Below are positions 44,865 through 57,372 of a stretch of 64,000 nucleotides of DNA, piece after piece; position 1 is the stretch's first letter, and each line of letters opens with the position of its first letter. The stretch comes from Diaporthe sp. PMI_573 (Eukaryota; Ascomycota; Sordariomycetes; Diaporthales; Diaporthaceae), in assembly GCA_021399435.1 (NCBI GenBank), contig JAJTUP010000010.1, positions 806,001-870,000 of the forward strand. Reading direction: 5' to 3'. The notes under the pieces are model-generated. The model was not told the origin of the DNA. It saw only the letters and a program-made list of their open reading frames with translations, and searched no databases. The translations under genes and the position numbers were made by a program.

Positions 44865-46358
44865 ATGAAACCAGCCGTCCCAAGCGGCAGCAAGGACGGT
44901 GATGTCACCGACCTTGATGCAGACGCAGGTGAATCCGACCGGCCGGGCTCTGAGGACGCGGGAGACGACGAGCACCTTGCGAGCAGCGAACGCCGGCTTA
45001 GCACTGGAGACTCGACGTCGCGCCTTGAGAACCTACCCGCCGAACTGAGATCCCACGTTCTCGCGAGCAGCCCAGACCTGCCGACGCTGCGCTCGCTTGT
45101 CCGTGCGTCTCCCGTGCTGCACGCTCAGTACCGGCACGACCGCAACAACATCCTCCGCGCGTGCCTGGCCCGCGAGCTAGACGGCCTCGCTGTCGACGCC
45201 TGCGCCACCCTGATGTCCCGGGTGCGCGACCTGGGGAGCCCACGGACGGACGAGAAGATCACTGTCTTCCTCGCCACGTACCGGGGCTGGCTCTCGGGCT
45301 CAACGCCACGCCCGGATGTGAGCTCGCTTGACCCCGGCAACGTGCGCTGGTTGGTAGCGTACCATCTATCCGTCGCCCGGCCACTCGCGAGCCAGTACAG
45401 CAAGTGGGCACTCGCGAACCTCACAAAGGCGGCCTCGTCGTCGCCAGGCGAGGAAGGAGATGCTGAATCGCCAGCGGTGCATCGAGGCCACGACACCAGG
45501 CTGAGCAGGAGCGAGGAGATACGCATCTATCGAGCTCTCTACCGGTACGAGACGTACCACCACCTCTTTGGCCGGAACCAGGGCAAACGCCGCGGTGCAT
45601 TTCGTCACCATGAGATCAACGAGCTCTTCTTCTGCCTCTTCGACGCTTGGGAGGCTGAGGCAATTGGATGCGTCGAGTTGTTCGTCAGGCAGAGGTACGA
45701 AGACATCTTCGATCGAGTCGCGGGGGACCTACACCACTCAAATCCCAGGTTCATGCTCGAGAACGGAGTCATCAACTCAGAGGGATCATTCGACCTCGAA
45801 GGGGAGCGCAATGGTAAGCATGACTGCCGACTGATGCCAGCTCATCGGAATCTACTTCTAACATTGGCGGCAACAGATTACTTGGACGGCACCCTCTCCC
45901 GCGGGCTAAAGATGACGGTGCGGCTTCTAGCAATCGACGACCACGAGGAACTCGTCACCAAGATGCAGAGGTGCCTCACTCATGCGCATAACCTAGACGC
46001 GCCAATGAGGAGGGCCCTCGGAACCGTAGCGCAAAACGACAGACGACTGATGTCGGCCGATGCCCCCGACGCCAGGGATGAGGCTGAACAGCGCCGGGAT
46101 TCGATGGCGTTTGTGGGTGACGGAGTGCCGCCCGACGGGCCGCCGCTCGCCTGGGTTCTGCTGTGGGGTGGGAGGTACGCTAACATCTGTGGAGAGTATG
46201 TGCCCGAGCCGCTGAGGCGATGGGGCTATGTCATGTGGGACAAACATCGGTGGACCGCCATGGGCGCAGAGCAGCTTGTTGCGAGGCAGTGGGAGACGGC
46301 GCCGGAGCTCGTTGAGGAGATCGAGAACGACTGCGGTTGGAGCCCCATCGAAGGATGA
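44865..46358 (+). CDS. F-box-like protein
   Basis: Exons 44865-45813 and 45877-46358 give 476 residues. An acidic N-terminus precedes an F-box-like segment at about residues 53-85 (LENLPAELRSHVLASSPDLP, then LRSLVRASPVLHAQY), which in fungal proteins links to SKP1 in ubiquitin ligases. The remainder is a helical region of unknown fold seen in many fungal F-box proteins (EIRIYRALYRYETYHHLFG, INELFFCLFDAWE). The 63-nt intron has no stop and is a multiple of three. Removing it gives GERNDYLDGTL. Confidence 0.78.
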   Translation: MKPAVPSGSKDGDVTDLDADAGESDRPGSEDAGDDEHLASSERRLSTGDSTSRLENLPAELRSHVLASSPDLPTLRSLVRASPVLHAQYRHDRNNILRACLARELDGLAVDACATLMSRVRDLGSPRTDEKITVFLATYRGWLSGSTPRPDVSSLDPGNVRWLVAYHLSVARPLASQYSKWALANLTKAASSSPGEEGDAESPAVHRGHDTRLSRSEEIRIYRALYRYETYHHLFGRNQGKRRGAFRHHEINELFFCLFDAWEAEAIGCVELFVRQRYEDIFDRVAGDLHHSNPRFMLENGVINSEGSFDLEGERNGKHDCRLMPAHRNLLLTLAATDYLDGTLSRGLKMTVRLLAIDDHEELVTKMQRCLTHAHNLDAPMRRALGTVAQNDRRLMSADAPDARDEAEQRRDSMAFVGDGVPPDGPPLAWVLLWGGRYANICGEYVPEPLRRWGYVMWDKHRWTAMGAEQLVARQWETAPELVEEIENDCGWSPIEG

Positions 46359-46596
46359 TTACGAGTACAGTCCAGGAGATAGCCATCTCAGCGTTCGCGA
46401 GAAGAAATAGAAAATATTAGAAGGTAGATAAACTAGAAAAGGGTCACCGACGGTTAAGTGGCAATAGAATACTTGGATTGTCTTATATAAGAAGTCTCTC
46501 ATCTTTAGCTATTCGGCCTTGATGCCCTGGTCTTGAAGATATACGGCTTTCTGAAGACTATGTCTCGCCTGTCATCATGCGATTCAGCTATCGTAA

Positions 46597-49175
46597 TCAT
46601 ACGATCGTAATGGTCTGTTCGGTCCAGCCAGGCTCAAAGTCCTCCTTGTCGTACTCGTCAGTCATTGGATCCCAGTTGCCTTCTACTACGCCTAACCCAA
46701 CGCGTCTGTATGATCGCTCTTTGTCACCAGTGTCCTCCAGTAAAAGTAACAACCATCTGAACTTCTCGGTGTCCCAATCGGTGTTCCAATAATTCAGCAG
46801 CGCAATCGTTACCTTTTGATGCTTTCGCCCTTCGTCGTCCATCACCGCGTCACCATGCCAGACACGACAGCCACTCTTCTCCGATATGACAAGAGCTTGC
46901 CTATCTTCTATCATTGAGAGACTGTGTATGCCACCTCCGAATCGGTGTCGCATTACTGTTCCTTCAGTGACCCTTGTGTAGAGTGTGATACGACCATTGT
47001 GAACATGTCCGAAAGGATTCTTCTCACTCGGTATGACTTGGATATCCAAGACCTTGGGAACATTTGGGTAGTTTCCCTCGCCTTATCGTATTCGTGAATG
47101 GCCTCTTTGTATCTCACACGTGATAGCTGCGAGGCCCATGACCAAGACGGGCATCGAGCCGCTTTGTTCTTTCGGCCCCTGCCTTGTCTATACCAGCAAA
47201 GGCCTGGAAGGATACAATCTTGCCACAGACCAGCGGCATATTTGACGTGACGGTTCAAATACGTGGCCCTCGCAATGGCACTGATGGCAACAAGCTTGTC
47301 GTCGGGATTCGTCAGCCCGCGCCTCGTGTAACCCTCCACGACATTGCGATACCAACGGCCGACCACATCTCTCGTGCTCAGCGGCGCGCTGAAGGTCGAC
47401 AACCAGTATTCGCCCGTGATGTGACGAGCATGCGGCGCGTTGTCCTGGCTCAGGCGGCAGTGGGCGCACTCCCAATACAGCTGTGATTCACCAAAGTAGA
47501 GTGTTCTTCGAGAGAGCACCTGCTCTTGAAGCGCCCACGCCCTGCGAGACAGAGGACTTTCGTAGACCTCGATTGTAAGAAGATCCTCTTCTGATGAGGG
47601 AGTGCCAATTCGGTCAAAGTAAAGACGACTTATATCGCCCTTGCGCAAGCGGCTCTCGACACAGATGTACCTGAAGAAGGCAAATGGGTTAAAATGGGAG
47701 GGGGCCCTGTTGCGATTGAACAATCCCTTGCTGCTGCTGGAACCCCTTGAGGCAGCTATCGTAAGGAGTGCACCTCTGTATATGCCGCCCATTTTCGCTG
47801 ATTCGATCTCCCAGTCAGAAGCATTATCTTGGATGATGCACAAAGAATCCACCCAGACATTACGGACGCCCAGAGCAGTTGCAACCCAAAGACAGTCTCG
47901 TATGGTAGCCTGGAGACTTTCTAGGTCAATATCCTCCATATTCTGATGGATCGTGTCGTTTTTCGTCATCCATGCGGTGTCTTGAATCGTGCCCCAGCAA
48001 TAGCTCAATGCCACATATGTGTGGTCGCGCCCGTTCGTCTCGATAAGCTTTACCAAGTATCCATACGGCTGATTGGGGTGGTCGCATGGTGTTATCTCAA
48101 GCAGCCGCGTCGGGCGTTCAGATGGGAACATTGTCAAAGACTCCGAACCTTGACCTTGGGTGACATCAAGGAACCCAGTCCCCTGGTTGGCGGTGCCATG
48201 AGAGGTATTCGTACCTGACCCTTCGGCTGCAAGGCACTGTTTTAGCCATCCATTTGCAATAGTGAGTGAACTAGGCGAGTCGGCGGGCTCAACGTTATTG
48301 CGTAGCCAAGGCACACCTACATACATTGCAGGATCGCCTTCCTCAGTGTAGCACATCATAGGGATCTCATGTATGCAGACCCCATCTTGCTGTAGTGGTA
48401 CGACTGGTCCCTGTTGCATGTCGCAATCTTGCACCATCCTCTCCTCCCCGTCTTCTGGGCATTCTCCGCGCCGCATGTCGATAATCCTGAAATAGATGCA
48501 CTTCCATGGCGATTCGTCATCGTGAGGATGCTCTGGAAGCACATTGTCGCCTCTTTTGCGGAGGTCGAGCAATAGCGTAATTTCGTAGTATCTGTCGAGC
48601 CTTTCATGCCAGGTGAAGAACCCCTCAAGCCCAGACCGAATGTTGTAGCAAAGTGGGCAGGATTTGGCCGAACTTTTAAGGACATCCACAGTTGAATGTT
48701 TGTAGCCCTCCGCTTCAGTCAAATTATCAACATTGATCATGCAACAGCGGTTGCACAATCGGTCGTTTGGCTCGGATACCACTTCAGCCTCCGAAAGGCT
48801 CTCCTCCGAAGGATTCTCCTCCGAACATCTCTCTCCCGAACTGTCATTCGAAGTCTGCGACAAGGTTTCATGGCTTGAATTCAGGGCCATTCTTAGGTAC
48901 GACTCGTAGAGGTGGTCGCTTGACACAGTATGCTTGCGATCCACGGGATATATTTTCCGACCATCATGCCCTTTCTCTTCCGCCAAGGTCCGATGCTCGG
49001 CGCGATCAATATTATAACGCAATGGTTTATGGTCGAGTTCTGGGCCTTGAAGGTACCACGATAACGTAGGAGACGACTCGAGGTCCATGGACGTTCGCAA
49101 ATATACGATCTCGTCCGTCCCAAGTCCCAGTTTGCTGCGATGTTCCTCGGGAAACTCGGGGATTGAAAACTTCAT
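46597..49175 (-). CDS. HET-domain protein (heterokaryon incompatibility type)
   Basis: Exons 49175-47118 and 47076-46597 give 845 residues. The N-terminal 330 residues include a Cys cluster (RLCNRCCMINVDNL, KSCPLCYNI). The HET domain then shows YVALSYCWG, VWVDSLCIIQDNASDWEIES and YRGALLTIAAS, followed by LSRRAWALQEQVLSRRTLYF. HET proteins trigger cell death after non-self recognition in fusing hyphae; whether this one does is unknown. The junction before YPNVPKVLDIQV is needed because the frame changes there. A 41-nt intron (47077-47117) fits GT-AG and phase but is very short, so a frameshift is the alternative. Confidence 0.88.
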
Positions 49176-50233
49176 GATGAGAATCGCTCATCGAACTTAT
49201 AGACTGTGCTAGATTTTTCGTCACAGTATAGAGCAGCTGGCGCTGCAAACACTTGCAGCTGGCTTTGCGTGCGACATGAGTCTTCATTTTGTATATGGAG
49301 CCAGATCGGGATTGACATGGATTCTGCTGACGTAAGATGTGACAAAGCTGTGCCTCTTCGGCTCTTCCTTGGAATTTTCTGCCTGGCAAAATGTGTTGCT
49401 AAATAGAGTCGCCTAAGTCAAATGCATAGCTCAAGTCCAATCAGGTAAGTGAACTCTACTCTGGACCCGTAAAGAATATGAGACATTAAGTGCAGGTTGT
49501 CACATCGGTGATTCTGCAAGCTGGGTTCATGTTGGGTCACATCGGGCCTGCTTGCCTCCATCGCCCACCAAATTCATATTCCCGAGAATCAATGACCCGA
49601 CAACTGGGATCCTTGGGACGCTGTTGCCCGGAAAGTCCCAGCAAATTACTTGGATCGGCCAATACAATAAAATTTAGAGAAACCTCACTAGGTATTAAAG
49701 AGTATGATGAGGTTTTAGGGACGAACTCCAAGCTTCCACCATCGAACAGGCCTTACAAAGTTCGCAATGATTGTGCCGACCCATGGCCCTGTGACGATTT
49801 CGTTGGGAAGTGCTGCTAGCTTGGCTGCATGAGGGAATGGGTGATTGCACTTCTGTGCGTGCCCCTCGCCGCTCCGTTGCGTGGCTCTACCAGGCGGGTG
49901 ATGCGCCACAAGCACTGCCTTGTCTGTTTTCTGCTATCAAGCTAAATAGACCTATACTGGTCTGAGGTTCAGGCTGCCGGCAAGGTTTGGAGTCTGCTGG
50001 TTGACGCGGGAGTCTGGAATTACTCAAACATGTTGATATCACGATGTTAGGAACGTGTTGTTAACTCATTCAAGTTACGGTGGTCATAACAACTTGACTA
50101 CAAGGCCGTCCTTGCTCGGGCTGGTGATACGCGCCTAAAACACAGGGAGGCTGACAATGGTTCAAGCTCACAATGGTTCAAAGTCATATGGTCATCAACG
50201 TTTTGCTCAACACTCACCGCGACTGTAGGCAGA
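49176..50233. other. Intergenic
   Basis: About 1.06 kb without a supported gene; HET promoter at left. Confidence 0.5.
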
Positions 50234-51603
50234 TCAATTGTACCTTTCCATGTCCTTCTCCCAGGCAGTTTGCACAGCCTGCAGCATCCCTTTCCGGGAC
50301 AGCACGTCCAACGCCGTCCCTGCCAATGCTTTTCCAACCCTCAAGCACCGCTCAAACGCATCCCTCGTACCAGCCGCAGCCGCAAACTCAGGATTATGAG
50401 GGCCCTGCCCTCCTGGACCAGGAACAACCGAAAAGCCCACACTCAAGCTGGGCATCTGGTAGCTGACGTCGCCCTGGTCGGTGCTGGCCCTCGTCACGCC
50501 CCTCGACTCGTCAATGTCCTGGTCGACCGGTATCCTCGAACTGGGCGGCTCATAAGGCTCATCTTTCCGGGGCAACAGGCAATTAAAGTAACGAGTATAG
50601 CTCCTCGCCAGCACCCGGTTGGGGACATGGTCGGCATACCCCTGCTCCTCCGTCATCTTGAGCTTCGCGCCCGTGGCCGTGGCACCAGCCTCGAAGCACC
50701 CATCGACCTTCTTCTTGAGCTCTACCAGCCGGGCGCGCGTGTCGGCCCGCACCACAAACACCCCGGCGGCATATGCATGAATAATGTTCGGCGCCGCGCC
50801 ACCGTCCGTGATGTGGCCCTGAATGATATCACCCGGCATGGTCTGCTGCCTCAGCACGGATAGCGAGTTATACGCCGTGATCAAGGCGTCAAGCGCGTTG
50901 ATACCCAGCCACGGGTTCGCGGCCGCGTGTGCTTCCCGGCCAAAGTACTCGACCTTGAAGCGCGTGTATGCCGTCGTCCGCATCAGCGCGCTATCGTGCG
51001 TGATGCCCGGGTGAGAGATCAGGTTCAGGTCGACTCCGTGGTCCTTGTACGCGCCGGCATCGATCAGCTTGATCTTGCCACCGCCGCCTTCTTCGGCGGG
51101 CGTTCCGAACAGGATGACCTTTCCGGGCAGGGAATGTTGGCGCATCAACTCTGCCACGGCGAGGCCGCCTGCTAGCGAGGCTGTGGCGATAAGGTTGTGT
51201 CCGCAGGCGTGGCCTATGCCGACAAGGGCGTCTGGTACGAAGAAGACGTTAATTAATATGGTCTGAGATCAAAGGGTGATACCCACGTCTTCATACCCAT
51301 CTCGACGTTGAAGGAGACCACCGGCCCTTTACGTCCACTGTCGTGCACCGCTACCCATGCTGTCTCGATTCCGTAGGCTGAGGGTGTCACTTTCCAACCT
51401 CCTTGAGACTTCATGAATTGAACCAAGGTGTCATGGGCAATGTACTCCTCGTAACCAAGCTCCGGGTTATCGTGGATGGTCTTGTTCACCGGCCACAAGG
51501 AATCGGCAATGCTATCGATGTAGGAGCTGATATCGTGGAGATAAGCCGGCTCTGGCTTGTTGACATCGCGCGAGACGAGGACCCAATCATCATCTTGGTT
51601 CAT
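50234..51603 (-). CDS. M20 amidohydrolase / ACY1-like peptidase
   Basis: Exons 51603-51297 and 51231-50234 give 434 residues. The start is the first in-frame ATG; upstream codons lack one. The 65-nt intron falls inside the metal-binding core and its removal gives EMDALVGIGHACGHNLIATA. GTPAEEGGGGKIKLIDAGAY follows with the catalytic Glu pair. The dimerisation region has FGREAHAAANPWLGINALDA. The C-terminus holds GPGGQGPHNPEF with the last metal His. This matches the PM20D2/aminobenzoyl-glutamate-hydrolase-like group, which cleaves dipeptide or acyl-amide bonds in the cytosol. No signal peptide. Confidence 0.92.
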
Positions 51604-54289
51604 TATGGCAGTGAGCACAGCTCCGTGGTTTCTGGAGAAGGCCTCCTTGATGGTCAAATGTCATGAGTGAGGCGTGACCTAGTGCCGGCCACCCGGCAGA
51701 AATGAGGTCTCATGTTGTGGAACCAGGCAAGGCCTAGCGGCACCGGAAGTCTAAATCACACGTCGGCCAATTCGCGCTAACGGCACGAGATTGCGAAACC
51801 GCTGCTTAGCAGCAGACTGCTGCAAAAAGCAATTCCAGGTGTAGGCGTCCTTGTTCAGAACTTTCCCAGATCAAAGTCAAGCCAGGCATTGTTAAAAGGT
51901 TTTGCAAATACTTGTATCGCTACTGCAAAATAGCGTCCACAAAAGCTCCTTTTCCACCCTGGCTTCCTACACTGAACGGCCTCCCTTATCATCTACATGG
52001 TGTCTGAGGTTCTAAGAGTAGAGATGGCTCCAATCCCCCTGTGTAACTCAAGTTTCCGTATCTTCTTCTGATGGTTTCCTTCATGCCTGGTGGTTTTCAT
52101 CACGGTATACGTTTACAAACTTACTTGCTGGATAATCATAATTCCATTCCTTGAAGGGAGCATTTCTTTCCAGGGCTGAGAGGGGGAGGAGGCTCTATCA
52201 TGACTCAGCTTGCAGACCGGGTTATGGGGCCTTATTTTATACTCTATTCAAATGATGTGCCACGACGCGCAATGTAGGCAAATTGCAGAGATTGGGCGTA
52301 CCTTGTATAGGGATCGTCGGTAACATCCTGGAGCCCGACGTCAGCTCATGATAGCAATACCGAGAGCTTATCGTGGTGTGAGATCAGTCGTGTGCAGTTG
52401 AGTGTGTAGTGCTCATGACATGTTCTGTCTAAGCCTTCATCCGATTCAACTCTACCGGACTACGCAATACTTGAAAGCCGCTTGTGGCTGTCCGTGGAGG
52501 GTGGCTGTTACAATTTGCAAAGAGGCAGTGCAAGAGTCTTAATCAATCCGAGTCACAGTCACGTATAGTTCCGTAGCATCATGACCGCAAAGCCCCCTCA
52601 AGTAATTTCGGCTTCCAGCAACGCGGGAGTGGGTGTGTAGCTACTGTGTATGTTAGTTGGGGAGCTGGTTTAATCTATTCAGGGCAGCCAGGTAAGCCAG
52701 GACATGACGCTACGATCGACGGCCGGCTCCACAAGTGGCTTGGGGGAAGTCGGTCTCCCGTATGAGACCATAGTGCCGGTTGCCACAATCCTTTTGTAAC
52801 CGCATAGGACGCCAAATCCAGCCTAGTCACGACAGAAATCCGGGTATGCAGCCCACGTCAGTTGTCAAGTGGGCAGGGCAAACCTCGGGACTGCCAGGGT
52901 GTCTGAATGCGCATGAATGTTTCCAAGGGGAAACGAACCTGTTCTAGACTTCAAAACATCACTGCCCGCATACCTGGGAGTGGGTGCATTGGTACAGAAC
53001 ACTGGGGTCGGCTCAGGGGCAGGGGCCGAGTTCGGGTTCGGGATGGGATGTTTATCGTCCGAACACCTGGGAAGCTGGGAGAGAGTGACGAATGGCTTGT
53101 GAGCTCCAGCAAAATCTCCGAGCCTGGCCGGCCGTGGCCTAACGCGCAACAGGATTGAACCCTGGCAGTCCCTGAGCAGGATCTTTCATCCCAACCTCAG
53201 CAGTGTCGTGATTCAGGGGAGGCTCCGTCTGCATAAGAGCTGGTATTTGCAGGATGAACCCCCTCATATGTGGCCTATATGATTGACGTTAAGCTTCGGG
53301 GGCGGTGGGTCAGTGCCTGTCGTGCCTGTAAAGACACTTCCCCTCCCATTTTCTGACATAATCAGCCGTTGAGGTCCCTGTTTCCGGTTGTTTCTTGCCC
53401 CTGACTCGGAATTAAGGGAGGACGCCAAGACTGTGTCCCTCTCGTTGATACTGCGATCCCCCTGTCCTTTATGCGCCTGGCTGCCGCCCGGGGACTTTTA
53501 CCCCAAACGGCGAGCACGGGAGATTGACAGCCAGCCCCCGGTCGGACCACACTCTATCTTGCAGATCGATCGGGTACATGATTTTTAGTACGCAATAGGG
53601 GCGACTAGCCCACAGTATTGTGTGTATTCTGGCTGGACTAGGAGCCCCTTCGGACCCCTCTGCTACGCCGACGGCCCATGCGCAGGGCCTGCTCTCTACA
53701 ACCCGCGGATGTACTGCTACTCCACTTGGGGCTGTGCTCTTCGTCCCAAGTATATGGATTTTACCTTGTATGCATAAAACCTCAAAGCTCAGATGAAAAG
53801 TTCAGACGACGACTGTGGACCCCTTGAGGGACTATGTTGCGTCACAACTGAGAGAGGTCACTTGGATCATACAGGCACCGATGGCATTCTGCATGGACCC
53901 TCCCTGGCAACAACATATTGATTCACCCAGACGGACGCCATGTCGTGGTGGGTGAGGGAAACATCGGAGATGAAGGTCAGAAGAGGGGTTGTTGAGAGAT
54001 GCTATCAAGCGTTGGTGATCTTGACGAAGATTTGGTATAAGAAGACAGTATGTTTCGCTGTTCGTAGGTAATTTTTGAAGCCTCCAAGCTTGACTTCAGG
54101 TTTACATCGGCATCTTTTGCTTTCCATTCTTTTTTCTTGAAGCCAGTTGATCTTGCTGACTATCCGTTCTCTTGGTGTCTTGACACCACTCATTCACTCA
54201 TTCTTCATTGCCAACATTCTTTCGATCCCTGGACAGGATTCACTCAGCACCATTCAACAACTCCTCAGGATTCCGCACACACATTTATC
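51604..54289. other. Long intergenic region
   Basis: About 2.7 kb without a firm gene. One Cys-rich open stretch at 53616-53777 is noted separately. The last 200 bases are a T/C-rich promoter and leader of the surface-protein gene. Confidence 0.5.
53616..53777 (+). other. Cys-rich open stretch, possible terminal exon
   Basis: After a TAGCCCACAG acceptor-like site the frame reads 53 codons to TAA with five cysteines and many aromatic residues (for example LCYADGPCAGPALYNPRMYC). This resembles a small secreted protein's last exon, but I found no convincing first exon with a signal peptide. Confidence 0.25.
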
Positions 54290-56445
54290 ATGATGTATCG
54301 CAACGCCGTGGCGGTGCTCTTCTCGCAGGGCGCCATGGGAGGTCTTCTGCACAGGCAGAATATTCCCCCTGCGCCGTCCGTGTCGCCGTTCCCTATAAAC
54401 GGGACCGCCGCGAACCCTCCTCCCAATGGCACAGTCGGCGGGCAGCTAACCACCGAGGTTGTCTACACGACCAACATCTACACGGTGACCTCCTGTGCGC
54501 CTGATGTGACGGACTGCCCCGGCCGGACTACCAGCGAGGTCTCTCCCGTCTCGGTAAACACCGTATACGTCACTGCCTCATCGTCCGGCTCGGGTCTTCC
54601 GCCGCCGGTCCCTACTGCAAATGCTACCGGAAGCGCACCGTCCCTGCCGCCTCCTCCACCCTCGCTGTCTGCTTCTGATTCCGCCCAGAGCTCCAACTCT
54701 CCCGTCACCGGGGCTGGAGCATCTGGTTCAGGAATCCCTCCGATCCCTACTGGTTCCGGAATTCCATCTGGTCCTCCTTCAGGACTTCCTCCTTTGCCCA
54801 CTGTCAACGCCACAGGTGGCGGAGCACAAGCCCCTGCAGCATCCCCGTCATCTTCTGCTTCTTCCGGCACTGCACTCGCTTCAAACTCGCCCGTCACAGG
54901 CACGGATGCCCCATCATCATCCGGCCTCCCTCCACCGCCACCCCCAACCAACGGCACAGCCCTTCCTCCATCCGGTATCCCCGGTGCTCCTCCAAACGGC
55001 TCAGCCACGGGACTCCCACCTCTGCCTCCCCAGACCACCGGCTTCCCGGCAGCAGGCGGCGCCGCAGCCCCGACTGGTGCTCTGAGCAGCAACCTGCCCG
55101 TGGCCAGCGGCCCAGCAGGACCTTTTGCCAACACGTCCGTGTCCCAGACCACGCTGACAGTTGAGGCGACGACGATCCGGACGGTCATCTCCTGCGCCCC
55201 GACTGTGACCAGCTGCCCTGCGGCGTCTGAGAGCAGCGCCATCTCGGCTCTGCCTTCCGGGGCTGTCTCGACTGTGATTATCACCGACACTATCGCCCAG
55301 TACACCACTATCTGCCCTGTTACGGCTGCCTCCTCGCTGTCCTCTTCTATCGCATCCAGCTTCTCCTCTGCTATTACGACAGTTACTGGTAAGTTACTTT
55401 TCTTTTCCGACATGTTGATATTTCCCCATGAGTGCCCCTGGTCATGGTGTGCGGATAAGACTCCGTGTTTCGTCACTTAATTTTCGTGACTTTGTTGTCA
55501 TTCATATGCTAACACTTATTTCTATCAGCGAGCGGAACTGAGTCTGTCTTCATTCCCACCCCATCTGCGTCCAGCAGCAATACCGTGGTCAACGTCCCGA
55601 CGGTCGTTACTATCACTGTCAGCGGAACTCCTTCGCTGTCGTCCTCCACTGTCCAGGTCACCACCCAGGTTCCCGGAGTTCCCGGTAATGGCGGCGGTGA
55701 TTCCGAATCTACATCTACCCAGGTCACTGTGATCTCTGTGCCTACCACGATCCAGACTACCATCAGCGGTGTCCCTACCACAATCTCCTCGGTCGTTCCG
55801 GTCACTAGTGCACTTGCTGTTGGAGGCGGCTCTAGCTCAACTGGCGGTGGCTCGAGCGGCAACGGCGGTGGCTCCCAGAACGGCGGAGGCTCCGGTGGAA
55901 ATGGAGGAAATGGAGGAAATGGAGGAAATGGAGGCAATGGTGGTGGGAGCGGCAACGGTGGCAACGGAGGAAGCGGTGGAAATGGAGGCAATGGAGGCGG
56001 CATCGTCTCTTCCGCCTCCTCGACAGTGCAGACTGTGATCCCCACAGTGAGCGTCGTGACAATCACCGTCTCAGGAGGCGCCGAGTCTACCTCATCATCC
56101 ACAGGCCTGCTGACGAGCACCGTTGTCGTCCCCGTCAGCGGCGAGGCGTCCGCAACCTCCGAGGTCAGCCCGGAGTCGCCATCCGAGACTGTCGAGACCG
56201 TGCTGCCCACGCAGAGCGTCGTGACTGTCACTGTCGGCGGCAACCAGTCCGTCTCCACCTCGAGCGGCCAGATCACTAGCACCGTCGTCGTCCCCGCGAC
56301 TACTTCCCCGCAGGTCACGCAGACTGTGTTCGTGACTGCTACGGGAGGCGGCGGTGGTGCTGGCGGGCAGTGTTCTGCCGTCACCGTGACGCAGACCGTC
56401 TGCGCTGTTGATGGCGTGTGCCCTACTGGTGTTTCCAAGCTGTAG
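54290..56445 (+). CDS. Ser/Thr/Pro/Gly-rich cell-surface protein with Gly-Asn repeat
   Basis: Exons 54290-55388 and 55529-56445 give 671 residues across a 140-nt intron with a GCTAAC branch site. A weak signal peptide (MYRNAVAVLFSQGAMGGLLHR) precedes a long low-complexity chain. Proline-rich blocks alternate with SNSPVTG units; TTEVVYTTNIYTVTSCAP and TIRTVISCAPTVTSCP form a repeated Cys motif; VVTITVSG-type segments recur. A Gly-Asn-rich stretch lies at about residues 475-525. Such composition marks fungal wall or mucin-like proteins. There is no hydrophobic GPI tail, so secretion is more likely than anchoring. The ATG at 54293 is an equal start choice. Confidence 0.75.
55895..56003. repeat. 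Coding minisatellite (GGAAATGGA-type units)
   Basis: A 9-nt unit close to GGAAATGGA is repeated several times almost perfectly and then with drift, encoding the GGN/GNGG stretch of the surface protein. The length is probably variable between strains. Confidence 0.75.
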
Positions 56446-57372
56446 GAGCGCACCAGCAGTCTCACTTCTGAGAAAGTGGTGCTGCACACGGAAACAACTG
56501 ATCTTCGTTTCTTGGGATTGGTGTTTGGGATCTTTTCTGTTCTGATTTCGGCAAAGATCATGTGCTTTGATTCAAAAAGCCCCGGAGGCTTCTCCATTGC
56601 TTTTTTGAGGAGGCTGAAAATTGAAATCAAGAAGAGACAAAAAAGAGGAGGGGTTCATTTCAATTGGCTTGGACGTTTGCATGGTTTCACGTTGGATTTG
56701 GCTTTCATGATATATAGATTGATGACTTTCTCTTCTCTCGAAGGTGAACAGAATTTCACATTTGACCAGCTTCTGTCGAAACATCTGTTCCATTGCCATA
56801 TTCATATTGTGCATCCAAGACATGAACACTATGATCCACAAAGCATGAGCCGAGCTGTGGTAATTATTCAGTGGAGGCGGGTCGTGACCCGAGCTTGCGA
56901 GGGGCGTGGCTTGCGGACCGTCTTATATCGCCACAATTACCCGAAAGTTATCTTACTCTGGATTGGTCAGTTGAGAATTCTCAAAGCTGGATTGGCCAGA
57001 GAAGATGTACCTCTTCTCTTGAAGTATTTAGCCGATAGCGCCAAGTGACGTTGATATAAGGTTGAAGGAAGGAGGTCGTCATATCTGCTAGATTAGGTAG
57101 ATGCACGCTCGCCCTTGCTTCAGGCGTGATGAGGGAAAAAGGCTCCGGCACCTAAGGCGATCGTGCAAAGAGGCCTTGAAAATCAACCCGGAGCTTTAGG
57201 TCATGACCGCTCCGCTGGTCTCTGTGGCTGTTTGAGAGAAGCATGGGGCTGTCAATAAATGGTGCACACATTCCCATTATGGTTGAGGCGACCATGCTTG
57301 TTTCAAATTGACTACCTAGCAAGAAAGTAAAATGACACATTCTGTCCCTGATGGCTTCCATTGGTGCAGTTC
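56446..57372. other. Intergenic, convergent 3' ends
   Basis: Open frames at 56476-57048 look like untranslated sequence. No supported gene. Confidence 0.5.

Noticed and set aside
54478..56630. Two long minus-strand frames rich in Gly, Pro and Val
   Set aside because: They mirror the low-complexity surface-protein gene, which has the signal peptide and spliced frame.
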